Of a stretch of DNA of 64,000 nt, positions 18,229 through 26,800 are shown in pieces (the stretch's first letter is position 1; every line of letters begins with the position of its first letter). A program made the translations under genes and the position numbers. The notes under the pieces were generated by a model. That model searched no databases. It had not been told where the DNA came from and saw only the letters and a program-made list of their open reading frames with translations. Source of the stretch: CBDCFV01 sp965216425. GTDB taxonomy: Bacteria; Chloroflexota; Dehalococcoidia; Lucifugimonadales; UBA3495. Location of the stretch: positions 372,001-436,000 of the forward strand of contig CBDCFV010000005.1 of the NCBI GenBank assembly GCA_965216425.1, given 5' to 3'.

Positions 18229-18471
18229 CTAACGGTATTTGTCGAGTAACTCTTGCAGACCTTCACGACCGAGCCCCGTGTGCTTGACGCTCAGAATTGC
18301 GCCCAGTGTGGTCTGCGGTAAGGGAGCGGACTTATCGGGTATGACGGTGGACCGTGGCAGCCGCTCTTCAGGGAAACGTCGATAGTAAAAGAAACCATGA
18401 GTCCGGCGCCCGCCCCGGGTCCAACCGTCCAGTTCAGGGAGACGCATCAGGTCACGACCTGATATATTCAA
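18229..18471 (-). CDS. HicA-like toxin (mRNA interferase fold)
   Basis: The 80-residue protein has the HicA layout: an N-terminal SGRDLMRLPELDGW helix, a GGRRTHGFFYYRR strand pair, then TVIPDKSAPLPQTTLGAIL and a terminal helix. HicA toxins are double-stranded-RNA-binding-fold ribonucleases; the catalytic His would be in RTHGFF. The start appears to be TTG at 18471, 6 nt after the HicB-like stop. The upstream antitoxin reading frame is broken, which would be dangerous if the toxin were active, so either the frameshift is an error or the toxin is also inert. Confidence 0.72.
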   Translation of the reverse strand: MNISGRDLMRLPELDGWTRGGRRTHGFFYYRRFPEERLPRSTVIPDKSAPLPQTTLGAILSVKHTGLGREGLQELLDKYR

Positions 18472-18477
18472 ACCTGC

Positions 18478-18785
18478 TTACACGCTGGTGGCGCCCACCA
18501 CGAACCCGGCTTCTTCCGGGGAGGCGGCCACATCGATTGGCACAACTTGGACGTGATTTGCTTCCAAGTAGTCCCGGACATCGCAGAGTCGTTCCACTTC
18601 GTTCAGTTGAAGTTCGACTGCGTCCCGTAACTCCTCCCGCATCTGTTCCAGACTGTCTGAAAAGGCCGATGTCCCCAATTCCGGGCAGACCCAACCCACG
18701 GCCCTCTTTCTTCATAGAATTCAAAGGTGAGAACGACCACGAAATCAGCAAGTCCGTGGATGGTTCTATGTATCACGGTAACCAT
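18478..18785 (-). pseudogene. HicB-like antitoxin, frameshifted
   Basis: Two overlapping minus-strand frames together give a HicB-like protein: an N-terminal frame encodes VVVLTFEFYEERGPWVG, and the next frame continues CPELGTSAFSDSLEQMREEL and a helical tail ending FVVGATSV. Adding one base near 18690 restores WVG-x-CPELGT, the typical HicB transition. As written, the antitoxin is interrupted. It ends 6 nt before the HicA-like gene, the usual order for this subtype. The 5' start is uncertain; ATG 18785 is one option. An assembly error is a real alternative to decay. Confidence 0.65.
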
Positions 18786-18933
18786 TTCTCGCACGAAGTT
18801 ACCCCAATCGACGGACGTTCCCACTTCAAGGCAAGCTATTTTGGTTGGAGTGTCCCCTGCTACCGGCGAACCAACTTGATGGCAACAGGGGACTAAGGCG
18901 GAGTCAGACGCTTCGCCTGACTAACCCCTCCCT

Positions 18934-21258
18934 CTACGCCGGCTCCAGCCGTTGCTGCGTCTCGCTGTGGCCAATGATGTGGTCCCAATCGTACTCCATC
19001 GGGACCAGTTGGACTTTCCGCCAAGTTTCCGACTGGTCGTGGTAGTGATGGCTGCCGGGATGACCGGAGCTTCCCAGAGGGACCGCCCAAAGGGACTTGT
19101 TCCAGTCGGACATGTCGTAGACATACCGGGCTACGGAAAGCCCGGTGACCGTGGCAGGGTTGGCCGCGGCATAGCTGCCCGCCAACGGAGTATCTCCATC
19201 GCCGCTCATTGGTATCGGCGGCGGGTCCAGCAACTCCGCTAGTTCCGGAAATCCTTCGGAAAGGGTGTGGCGCGGCCTGGCTTGGTGCAGCCGGTCCCAA
19301 CGCCAGTCATCCATGTTGTCCCCCAACCGCTCCTGCAGGTTGGCTACGCCCTTCGCCAGGGCGTCAGACACTACCTCCGGCCAACTCTTCCCCGTTGGCA
19401 ACAGGCTATGATCGCCCTCCGTAACCATCGCGGATAGCCTGGACTTCAGCCTGGCGATGAATCCACCTAAGCCCCTGCCGTCGGGACTCCAAGCCAGTTC
19501 TCCCAACTTGTGCCCCAGGTTGTGGTGCAGCACCTCCTTGAGCAGTGCGTCCCTGAAGGCGCTGTAAATCGTCGGCTCAACACGCTCGGCGTCCATGTGC
19601 CCGGACCAACTCAACAGCCGCTCTTTGGCCGAGGCGGACAGGGCGTCTTGCGGCTCAACGCGGTCCATAATGCCCAAGTACGCCAAGGCCGGAATGGAAA
19701 TCCGCTCCGCGTGCACCTTTGCCATGGCCGGCGCGTCGGGATGGTCCAATGCCAGCAGGCCCTCGGTGACCCGTCTCACCCGGAACCCGGGAGTGAACTC
19801 CACCGAAATGTAGTGGGGATAGTCGTCGTCGACCGGTTTGTTGTTGGCCGTGGCGATGTACTGCTGCTCCGGGTTTACCGAGCGGGGCATCTCATCGAAC
19901 GGGATATACCCTTGCCACTCGTGCTCTCCGGTCCAACCGGGCACCGGCAGCCACCCGTTGGCCGACGACCGGACCGGGACTTTCCCCCGGCACAGGTATC
20001 CGGCGTTGCCGTGAACGTCCCCGAACACAAAGTTGTTGCACGGGTCCATCCACTCCCGCATCGACTCGACCAACTCATTGGAGTCTTTGGCCAGCAGCAT
20101 TTGCCATAGTGTGTCCGGCCATGCGGACGCCCCTTCGGTGGCGGTGTACTTGAATGCCAGGCCGCTGCCAGCCGCCGGGCCGCCGGAAATGACGGGCCCG
20201 TGGTGTGTGACCGTGACTTGCAGGTTTACATCATCGCCGCCCCGCACCTTGATTACTTCAGGGAAAGACTCGGCTCGCCTCCACTGACCCTCGAACAGGT
20301 AATAGCATGGATCGTCTTCCTTGAACCGCTCTATGTACAGGTCCTGGTAGTCGGCCCCGAGATGGGTGACGCACCAGGACACCCAGTCATTATGGCCGAA
20401 GTGAGGAAACCCGGGCATTCCTGGGAAGGAAAGACCAACCACGTCAAAGCTGGGACATGACACGTGGTTCTGGTAGTAGACGTTGGGTGTGTCCAACGCC
20501 CGGTGGGAATCCCCGGCCACAAGCGGCATTCCGGTGGCGGTCTTGGCTCCGGCGAGGGCCCAGCTATTGCTGCCGCCGCTGCTGCCGTTGAGGTATCCCA
20601 AGGCCGCGATGCCGTTGCTCAAGTCCTCCACACTGTCCGCCAGCGGGCCTTCGTAGTCCTTGCCTGGAGGCAGTATCAACAGTTGCCCCGGTTGGTATCC
20701 GGGGAACAACTCAGCCGTTTTTTCCGGGCCGACCTCTTTCAATACCTGCGCCCGCCATATCTTCGACTCGAACACGCCCATCAGGATATGCCGGACTTTA
20801 TACGCCACCAACCCGTCCCACGGCTGCCACGGTTCGGGGCTTATGCCGGCGATTTCGTACTCCGCCGGCAGCGCCTTGCCATGTTCGATGAAGGCATTGA
20901 CTCCGCAAGCGTAGGCGTCGAACATACTGCGGGTGTGCTCGGCCACGGCCCCATAGTCCGCCCGCGCGCTGGCTTCCAGACGGAACCGCCGCATCAGTTT
21001 GTCCTGTTCCAATGCCGACGCACCGACGACCTCCGCCCACCGGCCCATCCCTCGCCGCCGGTCGTATTCCATGTGCCACAGACGGTCCTGGGCGGTGACA
21101 AACCCTTGGGCGAAGAAGGCATCGCGCTCGTTTGAAGCTTTAATATGCGGAATGCCGTACCTGTCCCGGTACACTTCAACTGCGGACTCAAGCCCGGGAA
21201 CGTCCAGGGTCCCGGTCAAAGGAGGAATTGCCGCTTTTAGCTGGTCGGTAGTAATCAT
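18934..21258 (-). CDS. Penicillin acylase family protein (Ntn hydrolase)
   Basis: These Ntn hydrolases cleave amide bonds of penicillins, acyl-homoserine lactones or related compounds after self-processing. From ATG 21258 the protein has 774 residues, a normal length. The alpha-chain signature VYRDRYGIPHIKASN is near residues 29-43 and GFVTAQDRLWHMEYDRRR near 52-69. The autocatalytic nucleophile is Ser230 in GGSNSWALAG, and HFGHNDWVSW fits the beta chain. I choose this ATG for its GAGGGAG site; an upstream ATG gives 28 extra residues. No signal peptide is seen, unlike many periplasmic members. The true substrate is unknown. Confidence 0.88.
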   Translation of the reverse strand: MITTDQLKAAIPPLTGTLDVPGLESAVEVYRDRYGIPHIKASNERDAFFAQGFVTAQDRLWHMEYDRRRGMGRWAEVVGASALEQDKLMRRFRLEASARADYGAVAEHTRSMFDAYACGVNAFIEHGKALPAEYEIAGISPEPWQPWDGLVAYKVRHILMGVFESKIWRAQVLKEVGPEKTAELFPGYQPGQLLILPPGKDYEGPLADSVEDLSNGIAALGYLNGSSGGSNSWALAGAKTATGMPLVAGDSHRALDTPNVYYQNHVSCPSFDVVGLSFPGMPGFPHFGHNDWVSWCVTHLGADYQDLYIERFKEDDPCYYLFEGQWRRAESFPEVIKVRGGDDVNLQVTVTHHGPVISGGPAAGSGLAFKYTATEGASAWPDTLWQMLLAKDSNELVESMREWMDPCNNFVFGDVHGNAGYLCRGKVPVRSSANGWLPVPGWTGEHEWQGYIPFDEMPRSVNPEQQYIATANNKPVDDDYPHYISVEFTPGFRVRRVTEGLLALDHPDAPAMAKVHAERISIPALAYLGIMDRVEPQDALSASAKERLLSWSGHMDAERVEPTIYSAFRDALLKEVLHHNLGHKLGELAWSPDGRGLGGFIARLKSRLSAMVTEGDHSLLPTGKSWPEVVSDALAKGVANLQERLGDNMDDWRWDRLHQARPRHTLSEGFPELAELLDPPPIPMSGDGDTPLAGSYAAANPATVTGLSVARYVYDMSDWNKSLWAVPLGSSGHPGSHHYHDQSETWRKVQLVPMEYDWDHIIGHSETQQRLEPA

Positions 21259-21447
21259 GGTCTCCCTCAATACCGTTGGTGTCTGTTTTCCGGCGTCTGC
21301 GCCCATAATACCACCGTTGGCATAGTATATGGCCAGTAACAACGGCCCTGCAGGTTGACGCTGGCATACAGCGCCGTTAACATCCGGTCAGGCTCAAGTA
21401 TCTTCTCAAACCCTTGAATCCGACAGGCCTCAACCAAGAGGGACGCC

Positions 21448-22281
21448 ATGCAAATCGCCGAACACGTCTACAGCACCCATATAGAAGAAGACCCCAACAC
21501 CTTCGGGGCAATGCACCCGGGAGGGACGCAGATATACTTCGTCGGCGACCCCGGCGATCACATGGTGGTCATCGATTCGGGAGAGCCGTACCGCTCCTGG
21601 ACCAAGCAAATCCTGGACTACTACTCCGAGTTGGGGCAGCCCAGAATTTCGTCCATCCTGGTTACCCACGGCCACGGCGACCATATCGGCGGGCTCGACC
21701 GTCTTCAAGAGGCTATGGGGTGCACCATCCGCTGCCATCCCAAGCTGGCGCCATATCTTGTCCAGCGACTGGGCCCGGACTGCGTAGTTCCGCTGCGCTC
21801 CAGGGAGGTCATCAAGTCGGGCGGCGGCGTAAGCTTGCGGGCGCTGTTCACCCCGGGCCACGAGGACAACCACGTTTGCTACTTTCTGAGGGAGCACCGG
21901 ACGCTGTTCAGCGGCGACACCATTCTGGGCAACTCCTCATCCAGCGTACGAAACCTCAAGCAGTACATGTCGTCGCTGGAGGTGCTGGCCAAGCAGAAGC
22001 CCGCGCTTATATGCCCCGGCCACGGCCAGTTGGTCCAGAACGGGCCTGCCCGCATCGAATGGTACATTCACCACCGGCAGGAACGGGAGAAACAGGTCGT
22101 CAATGCCTTGGAGCAGGGCTACAGGACCGCCGACGAAATAGTCACGGCCATATACCCCGGCAACCTGCGCCGGAACCTCCGGGAAGCGGCGGCCCGCAAC
22201 GTGCGCACCCACTTGGAAAAGCTGGTTGAGGACGGGTCGGCCATCGAAGACGCCGCCACCTACCAACTCAAGCGCGGCTAA
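21448..22281 (+). CDS. MBL-fold metallohydrolase (LACTB2-like)
   Basis: The 277-residue metallo-beta-lactamase-fold protein has the zinc motif THGHGDHIGG (His74, His76, Asp78, His79), a TPGHEDNHVCYF segment, the bridging Asp in LFSGDTILG, and a late PGHGQ histidine. A C-terminal winged-helix-like region after residue 215 resembles LACTB2/endoribonuclease-type members. Substrate could be a nucleic acid end, a thioester or a lactone. ATG 21448 follows AAGAGGGACGCC. It is divergent from the acylase gene with 189 nt between the two starts. Confidence 0.85.
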   Translation: MQIAEHVYSTHIEEDPNTFGAMHPGGTQIYFVGDPGDHMVVIDSGEPYRSWTKQILDYYSELGQPRISSILVTHGHGDHIGGLDRLQEAMGCTIRCHPKLAPYLVQRLGPDCVVPLRSREVIKSGGGVSLRALFTPGHEDNHVCYFLREHRTLFSGDTILGNSSSSVRNLKQYMSSLEVLAKQKPALICPGHGQLVQNGPARIEWYIHHRQEREKQVVNALEQGYRTADEIVTAIYPGNLRRNLREAAARNVRTHLEKLVEDGSAIEDAATYQLKRG

Positions 22282-22337
22282 CCAGCCCGAAATATGGCCT
22301 CGCCATCAGCGCGACCTTCAAACAGCGAGTGTCGCGG

Positions 22338-22718
22338 TTAGCTTCTCTCCAACAGCTCGATCCGCACGTCTCCGGGTGCGCGAACAAAGGCAATCTTCAA
22401 CCCTGGCCGCAGGTCCTTGGGCTCCAACGAAAACTCGGCCCCTTTCTCCTTCAATTCCGCCGCCGCTTGGGCCAGGTTCTCCACCCGGAAACCGAAGTGG
22501 TCCAGTCCCAAATGAGGGTCGACCGGCCCGGTGGGAGTCGTTTCGTCGGCCGCCGCGATGAAAATCATCAGCCCGTTGACGTCGATGTCGATGCGCGACT
22601 GGCCGTCGGTCTGCACCGATTCCAGAATCTTGGCGTCGAACATCTTGTTGAAGTATTGGGCCGTTGCCATGGGGTCCTGGCTCCGCAGGTGAATGTGGTC
22701 ATAGGTGTAAGTAGTCAT
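22338..22718 (-). CDS. VOC-superfamily (glyoxalase/dioxygenase fold) protein
   Basis: The 126-residue protein has the VOC layout of paired beta-alpha-beta-beta-beta units: YDHIHLRSQDPMATAQYFNK at the start and LGLDHFGFRVENL in the middle. The metal ligands would be His in YDHIHL and DHFGF and the terminal Glu in IELLERS. VOC enzymes include glyoxalases, epimerases and ring-cleaving dioxygenases, so the reaction is open. ATG 22718 has GGAGGAG at 5 nt; the longer open frame upstream overlaps the AbrB-like gene and is rejected. Confidence 0.82.
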   Translation of the reverse strand: MTTYTYDHIHLRSQDPMATAQYFNKMFDAKILESVQTDGQSRIDIDVNGLMIFIAAADETTPTGPVDPHLGLDHFGFRVENLAQAAAELKEKGAEFSLEPKDLRPGLKIAFVRAPGDVRIELLERS

Positions 22719-22740
22719 TGCACTCCTCCGCTTTGGGGTG

Positions 22741-22983
22741 TCAGTCTCGTAGCGCCGGATTATGCGATTCCTCACGGAACATTCCGAGATCGAACGACGC
22801 CTGCCCCGCTGGCATCTTGCCCCTGACTGGCGCAAGACGAGTGCGGTCGATGCGTCTTGGCCGCAGGATAAAACCGCCGGGGCCTTCGCACAATTCGAGA
22901 TGGTCACCGGGGCCTACGCCCATAGCATCCAGCACTTGCGCCGGAAGGGTAATTTGGCATTTTGACGTGATTCTGATAATCAT
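22741..22983 (-). CDS. AbrB/MazE/SpoVT-type DNA-binding protein, no PIN toxin partner
   Basis: The 80-residue product begins with the swapped-hairpin AbrB motif ITSKCQITLPAQVLDAMGVGPGD and LRPRR. Such proteins are usually VapB/MazE antitoxins that bind their own promoter. No PIN or MazF gene follows; instead the VOC gene begins 22 nt downstream on the same strand. It may therefore regulate the VOC gene or be an orphan antitoxin. The tail LGMFREESHNPALRD would be the toxin-binding part in a VapB. Confidence 0.78.
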   Translation of the reverse strand: MIIRITSKCQITLPAQVLDAMGVGPGDHLELCEGPGGFILRPRRIDRTRLAPVRGKMPAGQASFDLGMFREESHNPALRD

Positions 22984-22994
22984 GGACGTTGCCG

Positions 22995-23171
22995 TTATCC
23001 TATGTGCCGTAAGCCTTGAGGGTCAAGCGGCAGGTTGCCCACAGCCTGCGGAAACTGGAAACCTCCCTCGAAGCGGGCATTCAAGACAAACACCCGCCGG
23101 CCGGTTGGGGACAGGATTACCCGCCTGGAGTCCTGCTCGGTTAAGACGGGATGGCCCGACGGATCGAACAT
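22995..23171 (-). CDS. Small hypothetical ORF upstream of the AbrB-like gene
   Basis: An ATG-started frame of 58 codons ends 11 nt before the AbrB-like start. Its product, beginning MFDPSGHPVLTEQ and containing RVFVLNARFEGGFQFPQ, is beta-rich and resembles no family I know. No good ribosome site is visible, so it may be a remnant or spurious. The rest of the 22984-23362 gap shows no further gene. Confidence 0.25.
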   Translation of the reverse strand: MFDPSGHPVLTEQDSRRVILSPTGRRVFVLNARFEGGFQFPQAVGNLPLDPQGLRHIG

Positions 23172-23362
23172 TGCCGATTTATGGGCAGGTTGATAGTATG
23201 TCGAAATCAGGGATCACGCCTGCGACCCTCTCGTAGGATCACCTGCCGCTCCAGTGGGGGTTCCCCTTTGGGGTTCGTTCCAGCTTGTCGGCCGTCTAAT
23301 TTCAGGGGGATCTCCTTTTCGCGCCCGATAGAGGGACAGAAGCTAAACAGGAGGCATGGACG

Positions 23363-23683
23363 ATGCCCAAGTATCTCTTCCAAGCGAATTACACTGCCCA
23401 GGGTCTACAGGGTCTGTTAAAGGAGGGAGGCACTTCACGTCTACGGGTTTTCGAAGACATGGCACAAGAGCAGGGCGGAACCCTGGAGTCTTTCTATTAC
23501 GCCTTCGGGGGGGCTGATCTGTACATGACGTTTGACCTGCCGGATACTGCGACTGCGGCAGCGGTTTCGCTCGCCATAGGCGCCGGCGGCGCCCTCAACA
23601 TCAGCACCGTTCAGCTGATTACCCCGGAAGAAATCGACGAAGCTTGCGGCAGGACAGTAACCTACCGCGTGCCGGGAGCGTAG
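23363..23683 (+). CDS. GYD domain protein
   Basis: The 106-residue protein matches the GYD family: PKYLFQANYTAQGLQGLLKEGG at the start (quoted in part: an N-terminal strand and helix), the central SFYYAFGGADLYMTFDLPD segment carrying the family's glycine-aspartate motif, and a C-terminal TPEEIDEA helix. GYD domains are small ferredoxin-like folds of unknown activity, commonly found with oxidoreductases. The ATG has AGGAGG upstream. It is a single gene preceding the cobalamin riboswitch. Confidence 0.82.
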   Translation: MPKYLFQANYTAQGLQGLLKEGGTSRLRVFEDMAQEQGGTLESFYYAFGGADLYMTFDLPDTATAAAVSLAIGAGGALNISTVQLITPEEIDEACGRTVTYRVPGA

Positions 23684-23703
23684 CCGGCCTTTCACCTGCC
23701 ACT

Positions 23704-23741
23704 TTGCCATTGCCGTGACCTCACCCGGAGCGCAATGGCAA
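23704..23741 (+). terminator. Possible terminator after the GYD gene
   Basis: A perfect 9-bp inverted repeat, TTGCCATTG and CAATGGCAA, spaced by 20 nt, is followed by TTCTTGCTTTT. The long loop makes it a weak candidate for terminating the GYD transcript before the riboswitch. Confidence 0.4.
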
Positions 23742-23892
23742 TTCTTGCTTTTCCCCGAACGGCGCATTCGGTACCGGACTCGTCGGAGTAGCAGGGGAAT
23801 CACACCCGATTGACGGTGCCAGTAGCCCGCCTTACAATACTGTCACGCTCGAGCAGATCAGCGTAAAGTTGGATTCTACTTTTACAACCTAA

Positions 23893-24052
23893 TCTAGCCT
23901 GTCGGTGTCCCTCTCATGGGACTTAAAAGGGAAGCCGGTGAGACGCCGGCGCGGTCCCGCCACTGTAACCGGTCAAAGCCATCCCCAGGGCGCTATAGTT
24001 GCGCCGGAGGGGGCGACGACACCGGGAGCCAGGAGACCTGCCCCAGGCTTGA
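23893..24052 (+). promoter_or_regulatory. Cobalamin (AdoCbl-type) riboswitch
   Basis: The leader shows the B12 riboswitch core in order: AAAAGGGAAGCCGGTGAGA, then CGGCGCGGTCCCGCCACTGT with the B12-box-type CCACTG, a variable arm, and GGGAGCCAGGAGACCTGCC. GTCGGTGTCC at 23901 pairs with GACACCGGGA near 24018, closing the structure. It is followed by a terminator-like stem at 24098, so B12 binding probably favours termination and turns off the cobalamin genes downstream. It is the only copy seen in the window and sits at the head of the cob cluster. Confidence 0.93.
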
Positions 24053-24097
24053 CTTGATACACTTCGCGGAATGAGGGTATGAGTCGTAAAACGCTTG

Positions 24098-24126
24098 AGC
24101 CCGACTGCGTGGTCGGGCTTATTTGT
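24098..24126 (+). terminator. Terminator stem of the cobalamin riboswitch expression platform
   Basis: AGCCCGAC pairs perfectly with GTCGGGCT around a 6-nt loop and is followed by TATTTGTT. The position 46 nt after the riboswitch core fits a transcription-attenuation platform; I did not find the alternative antiterminator pairing by eye. Confidence 0.65.
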
Positions 24127-24209
24127 TAATGGCCTCCAGCAAGACCTCTTCTCCTTATGGGAGAGGGCGGTGTGAGCGCCATTCCTCCAAGCAACGAGAG
24201 GTGAACGCG

Positions 24210-24593
24210 ATGATAAAGGGAATTCTCGAGGACTGCCAACCCGGTTTTGCCGAAGTGGTCCTGATGCTGGCCAATAACGGCTCCACCGCCGAAATCTACA
24301 CCATGTTTGATGACCTGCGCTTCACCGACGACGGCAATATCGTCACCTTTATGGCCGAAGGCGGCACCCACGTCCACATGCACATGGACGAGGTGAAAGA
24401 GGTCAAGTTCATCCACACGACCAACCAACAGGGCCTGCCCAGCTATTCGGTATGGTTTATGGACCCGGAAGAACAACCCATGCTGCGGGTCTATTTGCGG
24501 AAGTCCGAGAAGGAAGAGACCAACCAGCCGCGGCACGACCTGTTTATGAGCCTGATTGAAAAATACGGCGAAGTCTTGCCCATCACCGGCTGA
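24210..24593 (+). CDS. ChuX/HutX-like protein, first gene of the riboswitch-controlled cluster
   Basis: The 127-residue protein (ATG 24210, preceded by CGAGAGGTG) has strands LRFTDDGNIVTFMAEGG, THVHMHMDEVKEVKFIHT and PSYSVWFMDPEEQPMLRVYL. The S-V-x-F-x-D/N...M-x-R/K-V segment resembles the ChuX/HutX heme-handling fold. Because it is the first gene after a B12 riboswitch, a corrinoid- or tetrapyrrole-linked role is a reasonable inference. The likeness is weak and could be superficial. No signal peptide or Cys is present. Confidence 0.45.
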   Translation: MIKGILEDCQPGFAEVVLMLANNGSTAEIYTMFDDLRFTDDGNIVTFMAEGGTHVHMHMDEVKEVKFIHTTNQQGLPSYSVWFMDPEEQPMLRVYLRKSEKEETNQPRHDLFMSLIEKYGEVLPITG

Positions 24594-24601
24594 TTCCAAG
24601 A

Positions 24602-24703
24602 GACTATCTCAAAACTTGGCGCAGTACCCAATCCGTCATTCCCGAGCAGGCGGGAATCCAACATACCCAATCCGTCATTCCCGAGCAGGCGGGAATCCAT
24701 AGG
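24602..24703 (+). repeat. Interspersed palindromic repeat, two tandem copies with head sequence
   Basis: The element opens with the head CTATCTCAAAACTTGGCGC and is followed by two copies, 36 nt apart, of the palindrome ATTCCCGAGCAGGCGGGAAT in the same flanks. The head and palindrome together recur near 32530 and 38418. It separates the ChuX-like gene from cobB. Confidence 0.85.
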
Positions 24704-24755
24704 CATAGGTCAGCCATAGCGTGCAAAAGGCCGTCATCGGCCCGGGGAGATACGA

Positions 24756-26132
24756 TTGGCTTCAACGATAGTCATAGCGGGCGTGCGCAGCGGAGTGGGC
24801 AAGACCACCATCGCCACCGGCATCATGGGGGCGCTGACCCGCCGCGGCTATAAGGTACAGCCGTTCAAAGCCGGCCCCGATTACATCGACCCTTCTTATC
24901 ACAAGCTGGCTTGCGGCGTCCCCTCCCGCAACCTCGACACCTGGCTATTGTCCCATGACACAGTGAGGGAACTCTTTCAACGCGCCAGCGGCCACCGTCA
25001 GATATCGGTGGTCGAAGGCGTGATGGGGGTGTTCGACGGCCACTCCAGCCTCTCGGAGGAGGGTTCCACCGCCGAGTTGGCCAAGCTGTTGGGCGCCCCG
25101 GTAATTCTGGTAGCCGACGCTTCAAAAGTCGCCCGCAGCGTGGCGGCGGAGGTCATGGGATACCAACGGTTCGACCCGGACCTTAACGTCGCCGGCGTGA
25201 TACTGAATGGAGTGGGAGGCCCGCGCCACTTGGAGTTCTGCCAACCCCAGATCGAAGCCACCACCGGGCTGCCCGTCCTGGGCTACCTGCCCCGGCGGGA
25301 AGACCTGGTCCAACCGGAACGGCACCTTGGCTTGATTCCCACCGTCGAAGGCTCGGTTGCCCGCCAATGGTACGACACGCTGATTGCCCAGATAGAAGAG
25401 ACCATCGACGTTGACCGCCTGATCGCCCTCTCCGGCAGCGCGAGTCCCATCGAGGCGCCTCGGGTAGCCTTCCCATCCGAGCCTCAGCCAAAACGCGCCC
25501 GCATCGGAATCGCCCAGGACATGGCCTTCAGCTTCTACTATCAGGACTCCCTCGACTTACTGGAGGCTTGGGGCGCGGAGTTAGCCCCCTTCAGCCCACT
25601 GGAAGATGACGCGCTCCCCGACGGAATTGGCGGTCTCTACCTCGGCGGCGGATTCCCGGAGATGTTCGCCAAGGAGCTTTCGGAGAACAAGCCCATGCAC
25701 GCCTCCATCCGGGATGCCGTGGCGCGGGGCGTGCCGGTCTACGCCGAGTGCGGCGGCTTGATGTATCTTGGGGAAAGCCTCTCCAATCTCGATGGCGAGT
25801 TCCACCCAATGATCGGCGCAATACCGGCGGTTTCGTCCATGTCCCAAAAGCGTTTGACCCTGGGCTACCGGGAGGTGGAGTCGGTAACGGACGGCCCCCT
25901 GCTGGCAAAGGGCCAGCGCGTCCGTGCGCATGAATTTCATTGGTCCGTCCTGGAACAGGCCCCGGACTTGGACAAGTCGGTCTACAGGATACTTGACCAG
26001 AACGGCAGGGCCGACGGGTTCCATGTAGGTAGCGTGTGGGCTTCCTACGTCCACATCCACTTGGGTAGCCATCCTTCTCTCGCCCGCCGGTTCGTGGACG
26101 TATGCACCCCCCTTTCCGGCATGAGGACTTGA
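24756..26132 (+). CDS. cobB: Cobyrinate a,c-diamide synthase
   Basis: This enzyme amidates the a and c carboxylates of cobyrinate or hydrogenobyrinate with glutamine and ATP. The 458-residue protein has a DTBS-like ATPase domain (IAGVRSGVGKTTIATG near residues 6-21, GVMGVFDGHS) and a C-terminal class I glutaminase domain with PVYAECGGLMYLG holding the nucleophile Cys and HEFHWS near the end holding the catalytic His. The start is TTG with GGGGAGA 5 nt upstream. It could be cbiA by function, as cobalt status is not readable. It leads into cobO. Confidence 0.93.
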   Translation: MASTIVIAGVRSGVGKTTIATGIMGALTRRGYKVQPFKAGPDYIDPSYHKLACGVPSRNLDTWLLSHDTVRELFQRASGHRQISVVEGVMGVFDGHSSLSEEGSTAELAKLLGAPVILVADASKVARSVAAEVMGYQRFDPDLNVAGVILNGVGGPRHLEFCQPQIEATTGLPVLGYLPRREDLVQPERHLGLIPTVEGSVARQWYDTLIAQIEETIDVDRLIALSGSASPIEAPRVAFPSEPQPKRARIGIAQDMAFSFYYQDSLDLLEAWGAELAPFSPLEDDALPDGIGGLYLGGGFPEMFAKELSENKPMHASIRDAVARGVPVYAECGGLMYLGESLSNLDGEFHPMIGAIPAVSSMSQKRLTLGYREVESVTDGPLLAKGQRVRAHEFHWSVLEQAPDLDKSVYRILDQNGRADGFHVGSVWASYVHIHLGSHPSLARRFVDVCTPLSGMRT

Positions 26133-26209
26133 ATACGCCCGTATCCCCAGTTCAAGCGGACTCGAAAGGATCCAACCCAGGTCCCATCTTTACCGGAGGT
26201 TAATACCCG

Positions 26210-26782
26210 ATGAGTACTCAGGAAAGCGCGCAGGAGGGCCCCCAATCGGTGAAGGGCCCCCGGATTAACAAGGGACTGGTGATCGTCAACACCGGCAACG
26301 GCAAGGGAAAGACCACCGCCGCCATGGGTGTTCTGTTCCGCGCTTGGGGCAGAGACCTGAAGGTCGTCATGCTCCAGTTCATCAAGCACTCCACCGCCAA
26401 CTTTGGCGAGCAGCGGGCCGCCAAAAAAATAGGCGTCGAAATGCGGGCGATGGGCGACGGATTCACTTGGCGCTCCAAGGACATGGACCAGACTGCCGAC
26501 TTGGCGCGGGCCCACTGGGAGGACTGCAAGGAAGTCATCGCCTCGGCCCAGCACGACGTGATAGTCCTGGACGAGTTTACCTACCCCATGCATTACGGAT
26601 GGATTCCCGTGGAAGACGTCCTGGAAGTGCTCCGGAACAGGCCGGAAATGCAGCACATAATCATCACCGGCCGGCACGCTCCCCCGGAGTTGGTCGAGTT
26701 TGCCGACATGGTCACCGAGATGAACGTGGTCAAGCATCCCTATCAACAGGGCATAAAAGCCCAGCCGGGGATTGAGTTTTAG
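26210..26782 (+). CDS. cobO: Cob(I)yrinic acid a,c-diamide adenosyltransferase
   Basis: The enzyme attaches the 5'-deoxyadenosyl group to the corrinoid cobalt using ATP. The 190-residue CobA/CobO/BtuR-type protein has the P-loop NTGNGKGKTTAAMGVLFRAWG-type motif near residues 27-45, VMLQFIKHS, and VLDEFTYPMHYGW. The C-terminal ITGRHAPPELVEFADMVTEM is typical. It follows cobB by 77 nt. It is unrelated in fold to PduO-type transferases, none of which are visible here. Confidence 0.93.
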   Translation: MSTQESAQEGPQSVKGPRINKGLVIVNTGNGKGKTTAAMGVLFRAWGRDLKVVMLQFIKHSTANFGEQRAAKKIGVEMRAMGDGFTWRSKDMDQTADLARAHWEDCKEVIASAQHDVIVLDEFTYPMHYGWIPVEDVLEVLRNRPEMQHIIITGRHAPPELVEFADMVTEMNVVKHPYQQGIKAQPGIEF

Positions 26783-26800
26783 GACAGCGGAGAAGGCGCG

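Noticed and set aside
18107..18250. 47-codon plus-strand frame before the HicA-like gene
   Set aside because: No ribosome site, no similarity to any family I know, and it runs antisense into the HicA-like 3' end. The 17987-18228 gap has no convincing gene.
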